A DNA stretch of 64,000 bases from Schistosoma mansoni (GCF_000237925.1 NC_031495.1:14271749-14335748); one strand, 5' to 3'. Positions 10,501 through 21,869 are shown, numbered from the stretch's first letter. A program made the numbers and translations. The notes: generated by a model not told the origin, from the letters alone.

Positions 10501-12966
10501 AACAATTACTAAATTGATACAAAAATTGGTATAAATGACTTCCCGCTCGTGTTGCGCCTAACTCTTCTGTAAACAAATGGGCTAAAACATGTTCCTCCTC
10601 TTCGCGTGAATTTAGCCAGTCACCTTCGTTCTGACATAAAAAGTTCGGTCCTTGAAACCACATATTTAGCATAATGCTATCATTAACGACAATCAACACG
10701 AAGCATGATCCTCAGGATTCTGTTCACTTTTAACATATCCCCATTGGTTTGCTGTAGACAATTCGTGAATCATTGCTGACCTATTGCTTACGAATCTCTC
10801 AAATCTGGTTGTATTTCTTATACAATGAATTACAATAAATGAATCCGTCCAATAAGTGACAAGAGAGATAGGGATACGCAATTTTTGTTCTACATGTTTT
10901 CTAATCTTAACACACAGCACAGCGACTGTTAATTCCATTCTAGGAATGGTTATAGGTTTCGATGGGGCAACCCTGACTTAGCTAGTAGAAAGGAACAATG
11001 AACTGGACGGGAGACATCTTCAAAACGAGCATACACCACATGCAAATTCTGAGACATCGGCAAAGCAACGAATCTGGGTAACCAGTGGTTTCTACGATTC
11101 TAGTATGAGACATCTGGGAAGTAACATTTTACTTAGGCGCCTCATACCTCTGGGCCAACAGTCCCATTTCATAAAGCACTCCCTAAGAAGCTCTGCGTCC
11201 CATGCAAGATTTTGTGGACAAGTATTTTGCAGAACTAATTTAACTGCTAAAACAACTGGAGCTATAAACCCAACTGGGTTGATTATATAGAAGTTACATA
11301 CGACGAAATGCTCGTATCGAATTCGCACACCCTTAAGACCTTATCCGTTCGAACATTCCACTCTATTCCTGGACTCCTTTCGTTTCTTTCCATGCGGTCT
11401 TCTGGAATAAACTTCATTAATTCAACATTGTTTCTGGCCCATTTGGTCAGATTAAAGCCCTCTAAACGTAACATTTCCTTCAGTTGAGGATATACTAAAT
11501 TAGCTTTTTCTAACGTATCAACACTATTTAATAAATTGCCCAATAAACTGTCTCTTTGCTGTCTGTATTATACATTTGGAAAACCTAGCCTTCTTATCTA
11601 GGATAGTTCTTTGTAGAGGTGTTGCGCAACTTGATGAGGTCACACCAAAAATCATACTTTCATCCTATAGGTTTCTGGTTCAGTTCTTATGTCACTGCAG
11701 CCTCCATGAAAATCTAAGGGCATCGCGATCCTATGGCAGGGACAATCACTTGATGAAACAGCTTCAATATGTCGTGAGACCTGTTAGCCGTCTCCGAAAT
11801 CTTGTGAAGATATCTGCCAGATTGTTAACTAAACTTGAACCAAAATACATGTTTTTATTCAGGGACGTCCCAGTGTGTTGTGCTGCACAATCGAATACGA
11901 CTCTTAGCTTATAAGGTTTCTTCGGATGGAAGACAGGGTGGTGGGGTAGTCACCAAACCCGACACAATAGAGTTCTCTGTAGCTTTTACGACGTAGCTCC
12001 GTTCAACATACTGTACCATCACATTAACATATTCCTTTCGCAACCTCTGGTCACAGACGAGCCGGTTTATTAAGGAACTTAATCTACCCATCGCTAGTTT
12101 TCTATTATTAAATAAGCTTTGTTAGTGACGCTAGGGCAGAGCCATTTGGTAATGCCTGTCCACTTAATGTATATATTTGGACATAGCATCCAAGGCTTTA
12201 CGATCTTCCAACGACATGGGCACACGGTGATTCAAGTTTTCTTGAAAGTCCATCTTATATGACTGGTCTAACCTAGCTTCTAGTTCATCTTTAAACGATA
12301 GATGATTCATGATACCCATATTTCTCGTAGTTTCACTGTAAGGTCCAAACAACGTCTACCCTACAAGTTTTTATAGAGTGGGCGCCTAAACAAGGATTTG
12401 ATTAGTTAATAATGGACACGGCTAACACATGGCGTTAACAACGCTGGCAACTGACATACCTGTAGTCGTGCGATGATAACTAAACGCATAGGTGTAAAAA
12501 GCCCATCGCTAGATTTATTACTTTCAAACATGTAGCCAGTCAGCGCTACTTGGATCGCCTAGTTTTTTCAAGTAATATTTCCAATTGCTTATAGCTCTCT
12601 ATTCATAATCATCGGTCTCAGTGTTTATGCATCACTCTCCCTTGAAACGAAACTACATTTATAACGACTACTACTCATCAGAGCAAAACTGAGCTGTTCA
12701 ACTCAGTGTTACTCTTATTTTTTCCTTAGGTGGATTTCAATAATTACTTATCGGATCCAGACAAGCTATGCCTTTCTGACATGAACAAACTATGTTCCCA
12801 ACAGTTACGAAGGTTGGTTCGTCGTCGTTCTGCTGACCAGATCCATAGTTACTACCAATCTGTTCATCAAGCAATCATGAATGTAACCAAAACCTGTTCG
12901 GAAGGGGACACAACTGTACAACTGTGCACTCCACAACATGTCGCTGAACTAATTCTCAACTTCTGA
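1558..12966 (+). CDS. COG6: Conserved oligomeric Golgi complex subunit 6, C-terminal part (5' end outside window)
   Basis: Three exons join in frame: 1558-1689, 4133-4507 and 12730-12966 (stop TGA). All junctions are GT-AG and phase 0. They encode about 247 residues; animal COG6 is roughly 650, so this is the C-terminal third. COG6 belongs to lobe B of the COG tether, which captures vesicles for retrograde traffic within the Golgi. Identification rests on the order of recognisable segments. LLPNDEVKAE precedes VIDCLVSPLITYC (family VxxCxxDPLLQMC). LDNCLNSLVVAQVSFILERTGL matches the family's helix around INEQASYVLTRVGL. DFNNYLSDPDKL and YQSVHQAIMN match the C-terminal exon of the family. No membrane segment is expected or seen, as the protein is peripheral. 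The last intron (8.2 kb) is swollen by a BEL/Pao element holding a nested LINE; the first carries two LINE fragments. Upstream exons lie outside the window or were not found. Confidence 0.86.
1855..2491 (+). mobile_element. 5'-truncated RTE-like LINE copy with target-site duplication
   Basis: Bases 1860-2495 are, as far as I can read, an exact 636-bp inverted copy of 6365-7000, the 3' end of the full LINE nested in the BEL element. It encodes the tail of the LINE polyprotein (73-aa piece at 1970-2191, with the LGHVLHMPNHRLPRRA and GGQTKTWH segments after the reverse transcriptase), then the 3' UTR. The flanks carry the 13-bp direct repeat GTGAATCTTATGT at 1842-1854 and 2492-2504, the expected mark of target-primed insertion. 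The right repeat overlaps the last bases of the element. It lies in a COG6 intron in the sense direction. Confidence 0.85.
2551..2569. repeat. (TA)n microsatellite
   Basis: Simple TA dinucleotide run just downstream of the truncated LINE copy, within a COG6 intron. Confidence 0.9.
2836..3132 (+). mobile_element. LINE 3'-end fragment with 13-bp target duplication
   Basis: Sequence from about 2853 to 3119 resembles the end of the same LINE family (…GACATGGCTCAGAATCG, then the 3' UTR with GGACCGATGCAT). It ends in the family's short tail of TGAC repeats. The direct repeat CGATTGATAAGGT flanks it at 2836-2848 and 3120-3132. The copy is clearly diverged from the one at 1.9-2.5 kb, so it is an older, independent insertion. 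Confidence 0.8.
3133..4132. other. COG6 intron remainder
   Basis: Intron sequence between the LINE fragment and the acceptor (…TTCATTTCAG) of the next COG6 exon. AT-rich, with no coding stretch or repeat that I could recognise. Confidence 0.5.
5160..6170 (-). pseudogene. BEL/Pao integrase remnant
   Basis: Two overlapping open stretches (5860-5459 and 5408-5160) plus a broken N-terminal piece (6170-5928) carry the BEL/Pao integrase pattern. RAVHIEMSNILDTDSFL is the first catalytic strand region, with the acidic residue in LDTDSF. HVFSNNGSNFRG is the second, where the expected D of SDNGTNF has become N. WERIIKSIR and LNNRPLV follow. After the core comes the C-terminal stretch with RWLREDLP and RRFSVN. 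The D-to-N change and the frameshifts make it inactive. It belongs to the same element as the reverse transcriptase pieces at 10.7-12.35 kb. Confidence 0.8.
6669..6890 (-). pseudogene. LINE polyprotein C-terminal piece
   Basis: A 73-residue open piece after the reverse transcriptase domain with LRCLGHVLHMPNHRLPRRA and RGGQTKTWH, typical of the tail of this LINE polyprotein. Its translation is identical to the piece at 1970-2191 on the other strand. Confidence 0.75.
7095..7976 (-). pseudogene. LINE reverse transcriptase domain (frameshifted)
   Basis: The open stretch 7976-7332 holds the ordered RT motifs NHRRISLTNIVSKI, QAGFRPGRGCIDQI, VVFLDLKAAFDSVDR, GVRQGCSLSPFLFN and LEYADDIVLFGED, the last containing the catalytic YADD box. 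A second stretch, 7310-7095, continues with LLQDWVASTPEL and the RVDSLTYLGSLIS segment. The two are offset by a break near 7310-7340. It would copy the LINE RNA at the nicked target. All visible catalytic residues are kept; only the frame is lost. Confidence 0.85.
8259..9550 (-). pseudogene. LINE apurinic-type endonuclease and linker (frameshifted)
   Basis: The stretch 9550-8885 shows the AP-like endonuclease pattern: IDVCCVSVTRIQDP (the catalytic E of the usual SETR box is V here), IVIVAGDFNAQVG and RTDNGDHLLQLC. The overlapping stretch 8930-8259 continues with LDHIAISYRWR and SDHALVRARICL, which carry the SDH catalytic histidine. The two overlap in different frames, so one frameshift lies near 8890-8930. 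The enzyme would nick the target DNA. The E-to-V change and the frameshift argue that this copy is dead. Confidence 0.8.
10693..12352 (-). pseudogene. BEL/Pao reverse transcriptase and RNase H remnant
   Basis: Minus-strand pieces in three frames carry LNHRVPMSLEDRKA (12352-12164), a middle piece with INRLVCDQRLRKEY (12091-11909), NLTKWARNN (11543-11283), NPVGFIAPVVLAVKLVLQ (11328-11092) and an RNase H-like stretch ending HELSTANQWGYVKSEQNPEDHASC (10938-10693). This order is characteristic of BEL/Pao pol. Several frameshifts separate the pieces. The downstream integrase lies beyond the nested LINE. Confidence 0.75.
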
Positions 12967-13120
12967 TTGTTTTCGTAAAAATGAAAAAAATTGGTTCTGC
13001 TCTTACTGCTTTGTTCAGATTATTTTTATCCCATTCAGGGAAAGTTGTTTGCTGTCACAGTATCTTTACACCATAATGAACCCTGACTGTTTGCATGGTC
13101 CCCGCCACATCAGATTTAAA

Positions 13121-13126
13121 AATAAA
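13121..13126 (+). promoter_or_regulatory. COG6: Candidate COG6 polyadenylation signal
   Basis: AATAAA lies 155 bp after the COG6 stop and 57 bp before the SREK1 stop on the other strand. It is the only canonical hexamer noticed in the gap between the two convergent genes. Confidence 0.5.
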
Positions 13127-13182
13127 ACGGAAGGTTACATATAATACATTGGTTAGCGAAATTAAGGTATACAATGGATAAA

Positions 13183-16100
13183 TTATGCCTCTGTGTCCAT
13201 AGCTTCACCAGATGAGTCGCTTTCAGGTGAAATATGTGAAATGAGGGGTAACTCTGATTGTACGTTGTCGGGAGATAAATGGTCCATATCTTCAGGGCCT
13301 GCTAGCTTCACCCCTACAACTGTAGGTTTGGGCGGTTGCTCGTTACTAGACTGAGTGTCATCATCACTCTGGGTCTTTCCATTTTCCATACTTTCAGCAG
13401 GACAAATCTTACTATTTTCATCTTCACTGTCACTGCAACTGCTGATACTGTCTGTATGTTTGCTTTTCTTTGAGGATTGAACCTCATCCAAAGTTGCACT
13501 CGAACGATTGTTAACTTCGGGATTCTTTTCTCTTTTTTCCTGTCGAACTGCTCCGTTGCTGTGACTTTGCTTCGTTGGAACATCTCGATGTTTCTTCGGC
13601 TTGGAATCCCGTCTGTCATCAGAATCTCTTTCACTGTGACGATATTTTTCACGATCTCTGCGATCAGGTCCACGATTTCGCTCACGTTCTTTTTCGCGTT
13701 CTCTTTCTCGGATTTTCTCACGATCCCTGTCGCGGTCTCGTGTTCGATCCCTTTCACGGGTGTTTCTGTTCTGCCGGTCACGGTGGTCGCCTCGGTGACC
13801 TTTAGATCGACTACGTGAGTATCGACGACTGGAGTGCGAACGAGAATGCCGATGCTTTTTGCGATTGTGAGACCTGGAGTAGTAAAACAGTTGATAATTA
13901 ATGCCAAAATTTTCGTGAACGAACGACAGAACGAAAATTGTGGTCTTATCGACAGGTGCAAGACCTTCTATGGAGTCGCCAGCCAGATCTGACAGTCTAT
14001 CAGTTCGTATTAGCAAAAGTAATATACTTAAAGCTATATTAAGTCGTAATAGTATTGATACTGAACTCAGCGTCAGGACAGAAAATAGTTTTTGCATTGG
14101 AAATTCACTTATATACTGTGTTCGAAAACACAAGGAAAAATTGTATGTTGTCACCTCCATAGTTACGAGTTCCTAACGATGGCTAGGATACTGACCTACA
14201 TATACTATAAAAACCCATCCGACTTTTCACAATCTGGTTTACAGAGACTTAAACCTGAATACTCTAGTGGAGTTCAACATAATTTTATCAACATATTAGA
14301 AAATGAATCTTCCTGTCATTGCAGTCAGTGAAGCATGAAAACTATGTACTACAGTGTACTCTTTTTGGTCTATATCCTTAGTTTAATTCATAAGTACAGA
14401 GCCAACACAATTGTCAATTGGAACGCCAACTTTCTACCAGTACCATTAAGATTGTTAGCACTTTGTTGCACCTGAGGAATATAGGAGTTGAAGATAATCA
14501 AACAAAATAAAAGGTGATAAGGAACGCAATGAGCGTGCTTACTTCTCAGGGAGTACAGATAATTCACAACTTTTGGTTGCCAACATTCCCAAATAGATTT
14601 TGTAATGGCGTAGTTAAACAATGGTTAACACTACCTAAGTCTGATTACATCATCTAAATGATATTTATCGCACGAAACCGTATGATATTCTGACACAATG
14701 ATTTTAACTCATTGTATGTTCGTTAAATAATGTCATTTTGAAACTAGTGATTGAATCCCACTGGTCTAATTGAAGGTGGCATCGTTGAAAATGTTGGCCA
14801 CCCGTAAAACGTTCACAGTATTTAGCAGTGTGACCCTGCTTTTTGGACTTCAAAATCATTAAGCAACCTCCCAGTACTCTAGGTTTAAGGATGATGAATG
14901 TTTCACCTAGCATAAGCCATCACATCACACAATCTGGACCACCGTATCAAGATAACATCTACGCCCTGCGCTTGACATAATGTCTCTTAATACCTTGCAG
15001 CCAAAACACTGGCTTATTTAACAGGTCATTATCTAGGCTTGTGCTTTAGACATTTTAAACTGGTGTTCCTGAATAAGTCACTGTTAAAAAAAGCTGACGT
15101 GGACTTACCTTGACCTAGCATGATCACTTCTCCGATAATCCCTGCTTCGCGAACGTGTGCGGTGACGATGTCCACGAGACCTGGAGCGGGACTGCGTCGG
15201 AGACCGTCTTCTATCTCGACTGTGACGAGAATGGGAGCGTCTCCTGTCTCTAGATCGACTACGATATCTTCTTGAAGTTGATCTGCGTCTGGATCGAGAA
15301 CGTCGAGCACGGGATCGGGAACGTGAGCGCCTTCGATCACTGTTTTTGCTACCTTGATCACACAAAAATACATAAAGAAACTTGAGTAATTCATCTTAAT
15401 AACTGGTACGAGAGAGTGGATCGAAACTCAATATTAAATATTTTTAAAGGATTTAATGGTCGAACGCACGAATATTCATTGCAGAAACAAGCAGTACAAT
15501 TAAAGTTGAAAGAGCATCGTTCGCTCGTACACAATGGATACTTTGAGTTACTTCGGTGACCGAATTTTACTCACAGAACACTGAGGGAAAACATATTTCT
15601 GATAGTACACTGTAGTCGATAGAGCCTACTATTTGTGTAACGTCAGTTGTTAGGAATAGAAAAGAAAGGATATATGGCATGTTAGCTGAGACCGTTTAAG
15701 TTAACAGTGAACATTAAAACCACACCTGCTTCAAACAAGTGCTTCTTAGTAACTAAAGGGATGACGTTTTAATCCAACAAACTATAATTAAGCAACAAGT
15801 TGAACAATAAGGAGGAAGTCAGAACACATAAGTGGGTGATTTTGTCATCAGTTAGATTTTCACTAGGTCATACTCTAATAAGCGATATACAAGAGCATAA
15901 AACCAATAAGAATTCGTGGGTCAATGATAATAATTGTTGCAATTAGGCATGTTGTTTGCTTGATTGGTGGATGTGGAGGATCCACCTAGGGGAGTTGGAA
16001 AACCCTCATTCCAAACCAATGGTGCACATGGGCTCCAGTATCCTGAAGGAACAGATGGCGTATGAACCAACTGTTGGTCACCGGCTACCATGGGACTGCA

Positions 16101-19100
16101 TCTCCTCACGATGCTCCACTGCCTTGTGGACTAGACCTTTAGGTCAAAGGCTCCGGGTGTGGCCCCCTAAGAAAACCACCTGCTTCAGTCTGGGCATGTG
16201 GGCAGTATCACAGCCCTCACACAAATCGAATGAGATTTATGAGGCGCATATTTATCTGGTGCTTCCTTGTACCAATATTTATGTGTTTAAATAAAATAAA
16301 TAATAAAATGATTGTCATCAGTGACCTATATATTGCCCTTATATTTTGTTAAATGTACACAAAGGTTACTGCACATTCGAATAAAGCTTAGTAATCTAAC
16401 TGAAAACATCACTGTCAGTGCGGGGTTATGGAGATTGTTGGATTTCAACAATCGGAAACATTACTGTTCGAATTTACACCACGGGAATTCTTAGCAATAA
16501 AGTGAATATTAAATAAGGATATTATAAAAATAAGTGGTAACAAATCCAAAGATGTATGGCCAACAATGTAATCAAAAGACGTTAGTAAAGTAAATAGAAC
16601 TTCAAGGAACTGATTAACAAAACACATGGACTGTTTTAGGTGGTTTTGGATAGTCGCAATATTTCCTCTCGAGTAACAATCATTATTTGTCTTCTTATGA
16701 GATGCCGATTCTCTATGTTATGATTTTTTCCTGACGTTCCAGCCCATTCACTACTTACGAACGACATCTCCATCCTTTTTATTCATGAATTACTTTGTTA
16801 TTGATCCGGCACTATTTCCATCACTTGAATTTGTGGTAGTTACCTAGCCTCACCCTACTGTTATCAATTTCAATCTTACGAAAAACATACTAGTGTGTAG
16901 CCTTGAAGAACAGACAAACAATATTTGTCCCTTATTTCTTTTCGTTTTCTTGATAGGAATATCTGCCTAACCTTATGAACACAGATGCGTTTTACCTAGA
17001 TCTAGACTTATTCAAATTACGGCCATTTGCTTTGGGTTGCCAAGTTGATGTACGAGGCCCTCGGAAGTAGTATACTTCAGAAACACCAATTTGTTGACTA
17101 AGGTCTATGAAAAACCCAGAGATCCCGGGTGTTTTGCGAAGTATTAGTACTTTAAGTTTCACAGCCTGCTGACCAGTAAACATATATACGCATCGGTCCA
17201 AGCTGCCACCCCTCATTAGCACAAGATGAACATCAAATTCATTGTTACTTTAATGGTAGTAATATATAAAAGGAAGATTGTGTATAAGAATTAGTTCGTA
17301 GAAATAAAGGCATAAAGCAATTCTAATCTCACGGTTTAAGGGTACACAAAGAGTGTATACACCTACGCCATTGGGCTTGATTCTGTCCCTGTTATACACA
17401 ATGTAAAACCCGGTATGTGCGCATTGGTTCCAGTTGTCACACTTAACCAGCAACAAGGAACCCAACATTTAGTAAGAGACTATTCAGTGCACGAGCATTT
17501 GGGTCGGCGAACCTCAACTAAAGGAAAGCCACTGGATTCGCTTGGACGCCCACGTCTTTCTACCCTGAATTTAAAGTGGTCAAGGTCTCTAAAGCGTTTC
17601 AAATTACAAAATATCAATATGAACCAGTTGGAAAACTTTCACAATTTGTATGTTTTATACAAGATAGACTGAAGTGGGAGGGAATGTGGTGGCATGTTTC
17701 TAGAGCAGTGTAGTCTGAACATGCACGTTTATACTTAGTAGGGACGGAAATCCACGCTTTAGCACGACACAACAGCTAACTGTACGAAATTCTCCACTTC
17801 CAATAAGACGTGCCATAAGTTCACATATTACATGGAATAGTCGTTATAACTAACTCCACTGAAATAAACTTACTGTGACCACCAACACTTGACGCCTGTT
17901 CGTTTGTGGCTGAGCGCTTTGATGTCTCATCAAGCATAGCAACATTGTTGGCAGGTTTAATAATCGCACAGTTGGAATGTTGTACCATTATCTGCAACAA
18001 ATTAGTTATAAAGAGTTACAAACCTGGCGGCCGTTTAGGGTGGCCCCCATTAAGCCGAAAGCCTTAATGATTGACGGTTGTTGAGTGAACTCCACATAAG
18101 CAGCTCGATCAAAGTCAGTCCCCGCCATCCGTACACAGCGTACTTCGGCATGTTTGTTGAAGAACTCTAGTACCTGAAATCAAATTGACTTGAAAGAAAA
18201 CGAATAAAATGGATGGATATTGCCAAATGAGAACTTATAATGCAAAGCTAACTGGTGAAAAACAGGATATGCATGACTAGCACTTAGGTAACCCTGTTAG
18301 TTACCTTGAGTCAGATGCGAACCCCTTGAAATCGCAGAATCAGGTACAGCATAGGAATATCCTATAAAAATTGTATACCAAATTGGATGTCTTAGCAGGG
18401 TAGAGGGCCCTGTTTGGCCTCACGCAGTGATAACTAATTAGTAAAAACAAAAAAGAAAAGACAAAAATGTACAGAAAAGCCACCGACCCTTTTGGAATCG
18501 CAGTCACAAGAGCATTATTTACGTATCGATAAGGTGTAGTGCTGTTGCGATGGCACACTGTCGATGACCAGTAGGGCTGGAAAACACGATACACAAAAAG
18601 CACAGAGGAATTGTTAGGTACTATTGGTAATTTATTCGAAGCATATACAAAACACCTGAAGTCAATAACTTGAGACGCACAAATGCAAAAGCCTTAGAAT
18701 TAAACTTATTACGCTATTCGGGAGATTTTGAGGGAATTCCACACTTTATAGTGCTCCGATATTCTTCCGATATTCTCCACTTGTACACACTGCTGTGAGG
18801 CGTACATATTTACTAACCTCACTAACCATAACGGCCATAAATCATCCTGAGCAGATTTCTGATATTTCTTTTGTCATGAGCATCTCTAGAACGTACCTGA
18901 TCGCCTGTTGTCTTTGGGTCAAGATTCGTAACCAAAATTGTTCTTCGGATTTCTTCTATGCGACTGCCGTCAGTAGTGGCAGGAAGAGGCGGGTATAGAG
19001 GGAATGCCAGACTGGAAAGACGAGGTTCCATAGTGTGTATCACCTGCTCACCAGGACGACCAACCACCATGCTAATAACATCAAGGGGCCAATCAGCAGT

Positions 19101-19471
19101 GCGTGGGAGAACGCCAGCAGCAGTATTTGGAGGTGCTCTAACGAGATTGGCATACTTTTCGTCAGGAATAGTATCACGGTCACCCGACAGCGGGAGGACT
19201 ATCAGCGCCCTGTCGAGGAAGACAGTATTGTTCAGATGCAGTGCAACTTCGGCATTTATAGGTTCTTGGTAGCGTATATAGCAAACCTGCACCGTAATGT
19301 AACCTTATTAGAAATTACCTTGCTGGCCAACTCTTCCTTATCGTCCGATGGGTAAACTACGACTTCCTCCAAGACTCCCACATGACCAAACAATGTGCGT
19401 AACTGTTCAGATGTCGCAGACGGCGACACATTTGTGACTTGGACAACCCTGTTCTTCCTATTTACCGACAT
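13183..19471 (-). CDS. SREK1: SREK1-like SR splicing regulator (two RRMs plus RS domain)
   Basis: Six exons join in frame with GT-AG junctions: 19471-19319, 19286-18897, 18173-18024, 17991-17874, 15352-15109 and 13873-13183. They give 1746 nt, or 581 aa (human SREK1 is about 500-620 depending on isoform). RRM1 starts at residue 9 (VVQVTNVSPSATSEQLRTLF, RNP1-like VCYIRYQ). RRM2 begins RRTILVTNLDPKTTGDQ and continues across the next exon (AAYVEFTQQPSIIKAFG) to HSNCAIIKPANN, a signature of this family. The rest is an RS domain rich in RS, RD and RE dipeptides, then an acidic serine-rich tail ending EAMDTEA. SREK1 modulates splice-site choice with other SR proteins in the nucleus. The ATG at 19471 matches the family start just before RRM1. 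The intron after exon 1 is only 32 nt (19318-19287). The gene converges with COG6. No canonical polyadenylation hexamer was found after its stop. Confidence 0.9.
14200..15108. other. SREK1 last intron, nothing recognised
   Basis: Intron between the two RS-domain exons. AT-rich, with no repeat or exon that I could identify. Confidence 0.4.
15957..16300 (+). repeat. Dispersed repeat, copy 1 of 3 (5'-truncated)
   Basis: Shares most of its length with 25350-25852 and 43155-43635, for example CTAGGGGAGTTGG, GCTACCATGGGACTGCATC and AAAACCACCTGCTT. It ends in an AATAAA-like A-rich tail after ATTTATGTGTTTAAATAA. The A-rich 3' end and shorter 5' end suggest a non-LTR retroposon. I do not know the family. 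It lies antisense in a SREK1 intron. Confidence 0.75.
17170..17410 (-). mobile_element. LINE 3'-end fragment, same family as 2.8-3.1 kb
   Basis: On the minus strand it carries CAATGGCGTAGGTGTATACA, then CCCTTAAACC and CTTGGACCGATGCGTATA, matching the 3' UTR of the LINE at 2853-3119. Coding sequence upstream is missing, so it is a 5'-truncated relic in the SREK1 intron, in the sense orientation of that gene. Confidence 0.65.
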
Positions 19472-20399
19472 TAGTCGATGCCAGGAGAGAAACCGCGCTT
19501 TGACTTTGACGGCAACTTAAACAAAAGCAAAGACAGAGAAACGGAAAGAATGGTTATCTTAATAGTATATTGCTGCTGGAACGGCGTTTGAGTTTAAAAT
19601 TAAAAGCCTTCCTACAGGCAGTATACTTCATTCCAAAGTTTCGTTGTAATTTTCAGCGCATTATGGTGAAATAGTGATAACCATCGCACATTCCTGAGCT
19701 AGCAGCTTATAGCTGCGCGTGTCTTTCAGTTTCCGATGCTGTTTGGTTTGGTGATCCAATCCATTAATTTTGTACAGCTTTTGTATGTTGAGAAGAAGGA
19801 GAAGTCTGATCAATGATTAGAATAAATGATGAGCTAGTAAAAGTCGTTTGACCTAAATGTTTTTGAGTCTTCTGGAAAAAGAAAGTAACAGGTATTTGGC
19901 AGTGTCCACTAAGGCTTGTCACTACATATAACTGAAGGGTTGTTTGCAGTTTGATTTTGTTTTTCATAAATGTAGTCGTTCATCCCTTTTTTGTTTTACT
20001 TGGATATAGATAAAGGATCTTGGTAGATTCAAAAAACTGAATAACAGTCAGCGACAGTCAAACAAAGGTGGAAAAACCGAATACATAAGGTAAATATACA
20101 AAACCAAGCAAACAAGTAAACAGAAGTACTACAGATCACAAGCAGGACTACAGAGATGTGATCACTGCATTTGAAAAATCCGCGAGAGGTGGAAACACGA
20201 AGGCGAGAAAACAGCCTGGCAGAATCCTTTGGAGAGCTTTTGAGTATATGAGTCCCTATGAACCCACCGGAAATCGAAGTGGCACACCCACACACTGCGA
20301 TTACCTGTGTCACTTTTAAAGTCGTGCATGCAGACCAGCTCACAAGTGCACTGAACATTGCTACCATTTCTCATCTTTCCCCATTTTGTATGCCAACTG
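19472..20399. other. Upstream region of SREK1, intergenic
   Basis: Immediately 5' of the SREK1 start on the minus strand, so it should hold its promoter and 5' UTR. SEC22 starts 4.2 kb away on the other strand. I see no clear TATA box or other defined site. Confidence 0.4.
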
Positions 20400-20660
20400 G
20401 ATTATGAAAACTTCCACATGTCAAGGGGATCAAGGACTATAGTGGATACCTTGAAGGGAGCTGAAAGATTCGAACTTTGTAGATGACTTGACCTTCATAT
20501 CACATACACATCAACAAGTGTAGATAAGGACAGTGAGTGTAACAATGGATAAAGCAGAAATATGAATAAAGCAAGATCGCGATATGTAATATAGTGAGCA
20601 CCAACGGAGTCACACTTGAAAAGGAAGCTCTGAAAGAGGTGGAAGACTTTATACATCCAT
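20400..20660 (+). mobile_element. Degenerate RTE-type LINE reverse transcriptase fragment
   Basis: The plus strand reads, through stops, a decayed version of the post-catalytic RT region with VDDLTFISHTHQQV, where the YADD-box region has become VDDL. The order resembles the 63.1-64.0 kb LINE (…LLSHTH.QM…), so both probably belong to the same clade. No intact frame remains. Confidence 0.55.
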
Positions 20661-21235
20661 GAAGCACCACTGAGAGATAAAAAAGACCTTATTCAGATAT
20701 GAATGCGCGAGCTGATGAACAATAAACTTATCAGTCCTTTCATAGTAGACCTTTTGTAGACTGCGGGAAGTCGAGTCCTCGATAGCATGCAACATCGTCA
20801 GGCTGTAAACGTTCCTAATTTGGACTAAATGTTTGTTTAGGCAATTTTGTTGCTGTTTCGGATGCATACGATCTGGTAATTCTGCAATGAAATCATTTAC
20901 CTACTCTTCGGATTTTTGAATTTTGCGGTAGTAGTAGAACTGGTGTCTGTTTTCTAGGTCCTGAAACTTCTTAGCTGTGCATTAGAATGAGAGGTCTCTG
21001 GAGCCGTGTGAAATTTTTCCACTTAAATACCATAGTTAACAAGTCCCCAAGACATGTGAATCACATAAGTGAAATCTACCAGAAGATAAATATTTACCAA
21101 ACCTGTTCTCAAATCTGTAACCTACTTTGCAACTCCTAGGTGAATCATTTCACATGTCTCCACGAGAACAAGGATTATCGTTAATTGACTCCTTGGCATA
21201 TTACCCTGAGCACTTATCGGATCGGGACAACTAAG

Positions 21236-21800
21236 TTATGTGGTAGGATTCTTGATATCATTGAAGTTAACTTCATGCACTGCGTCGTAACTAATACAAG
21301 CAGTTCTAGCTCCTTGAAAGAAACACTTCGGCATTTGTATAAGCCCCCGTTCCAGATTTGTCATGGTAATTCTTGAGACCGCTCGATCACACAGATGCGC
21401 ACGGAGTTTATCACGAAGCCTGAACTTGGTGGCTTGTTTCTGAAATTCAATAGCAAATTCTCTGAACTCCTGGTTGGCTCGACGAATCAATTTATGAATT
21501 TTCGCTTTTTCATTTGACTCGAAAATTTTTAACTATACATGATTTGCCAGTAGCTCTTTGAGAGTTGCGTAGCGAAGTGAAATAGACTTATCTGGAAACG
21601 TCGAATTTTTAAGCAAGCTGCGGGGCATCTTTCCCAATAAATGCAATGAGATGAACCACAACTTTATCTTCCTTAACATCTTTTCTAGTCATACTCCAGA
21701 CTTTATTTCCATTTAATCCTCGAAAGCTTCAGCATCTGAATGTATTTCCAACTGTCCGGTCACATGCTCCATTGAGACGCCAATACAATTTGAATCGGTT
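21236..21800 (-). pseudogene. Degenerate Ty3/gypsy-like gag fragment
   Basis: The minus strand from about 21790 reads a gag-like start (EHVTGQLEIHSDAEAFED), then MPRSLLKNSTFPDKSIS and YATLKELLANH. An open 84-residue stretch at 21490-21236 contains FREFAIEFQKQATKFRLRDKLRAHLCDR, the pattern of metazoan gypsy gag proteins. Stops interrupt the first half and no pol follows. It is an old relic in the gap between SREK1 and SEC22. Confidence 0.55.
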
Positions 21801-21869
21801 TGCCAACCAAGAATTCCGAAATGGTACACTTTAATGCAAGTAGAACAAGTTAAGCACATCTAAATGTAC

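Larger units (their letters stand above)
5160..12352 (-). mobile_element. Decayed BEL/Pao retrotransposon, split by a nested LINE
   Basis: Reading the minus strand from 12352 to 5160 gives, in order, pieces of a BEL/Pao pol: the N-terminal side of reverse transcriptase (12352-11576), the connection region (11543-11092), RNase H (10938-10693) and integrase (6170-5160). Each piece is broken by stops and frameshifts. Gag and protease should lie beyond 12352, but only about 380 bp of intron remains before the next COG6 exon, so the 5' part is missing. I could not define LTRs; the 3' LTR would lie below about 5000. The element sits antisense in the last COG6 intron. A LINE inserted at about 6343-10301 interrupts it between RNase H and integrase. 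Confidence 0.8.

Noticed and set aside
11576-11914. 112-aa plus-strand open frame as a gene
   Set aside because: It is the antisense shadow of the BEL reverse transcriptase region on the minus strand.
13314-13961. 215-aa minus-strand and 113-aa plus-strand open frames
   Set aside because: They overlap the SREK1 last exon in other frames; the arginine- and serine-rich codons keep alternative frames open.
15029-15394. 121-aa acidic minus-strand frame over the SREK1 RS exon
   Set aside because: Using the acceptor at 15354-15353, the pending base puts the exon in the RS frame (SSKNSDRRRSRS), which fits the family. The acidic frame is a shadow.
18958-19355. Plus-strand open frames of 104 and 106 aa
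   Set aside because: Antisense shadows of SREK1 exons 1 and 2.
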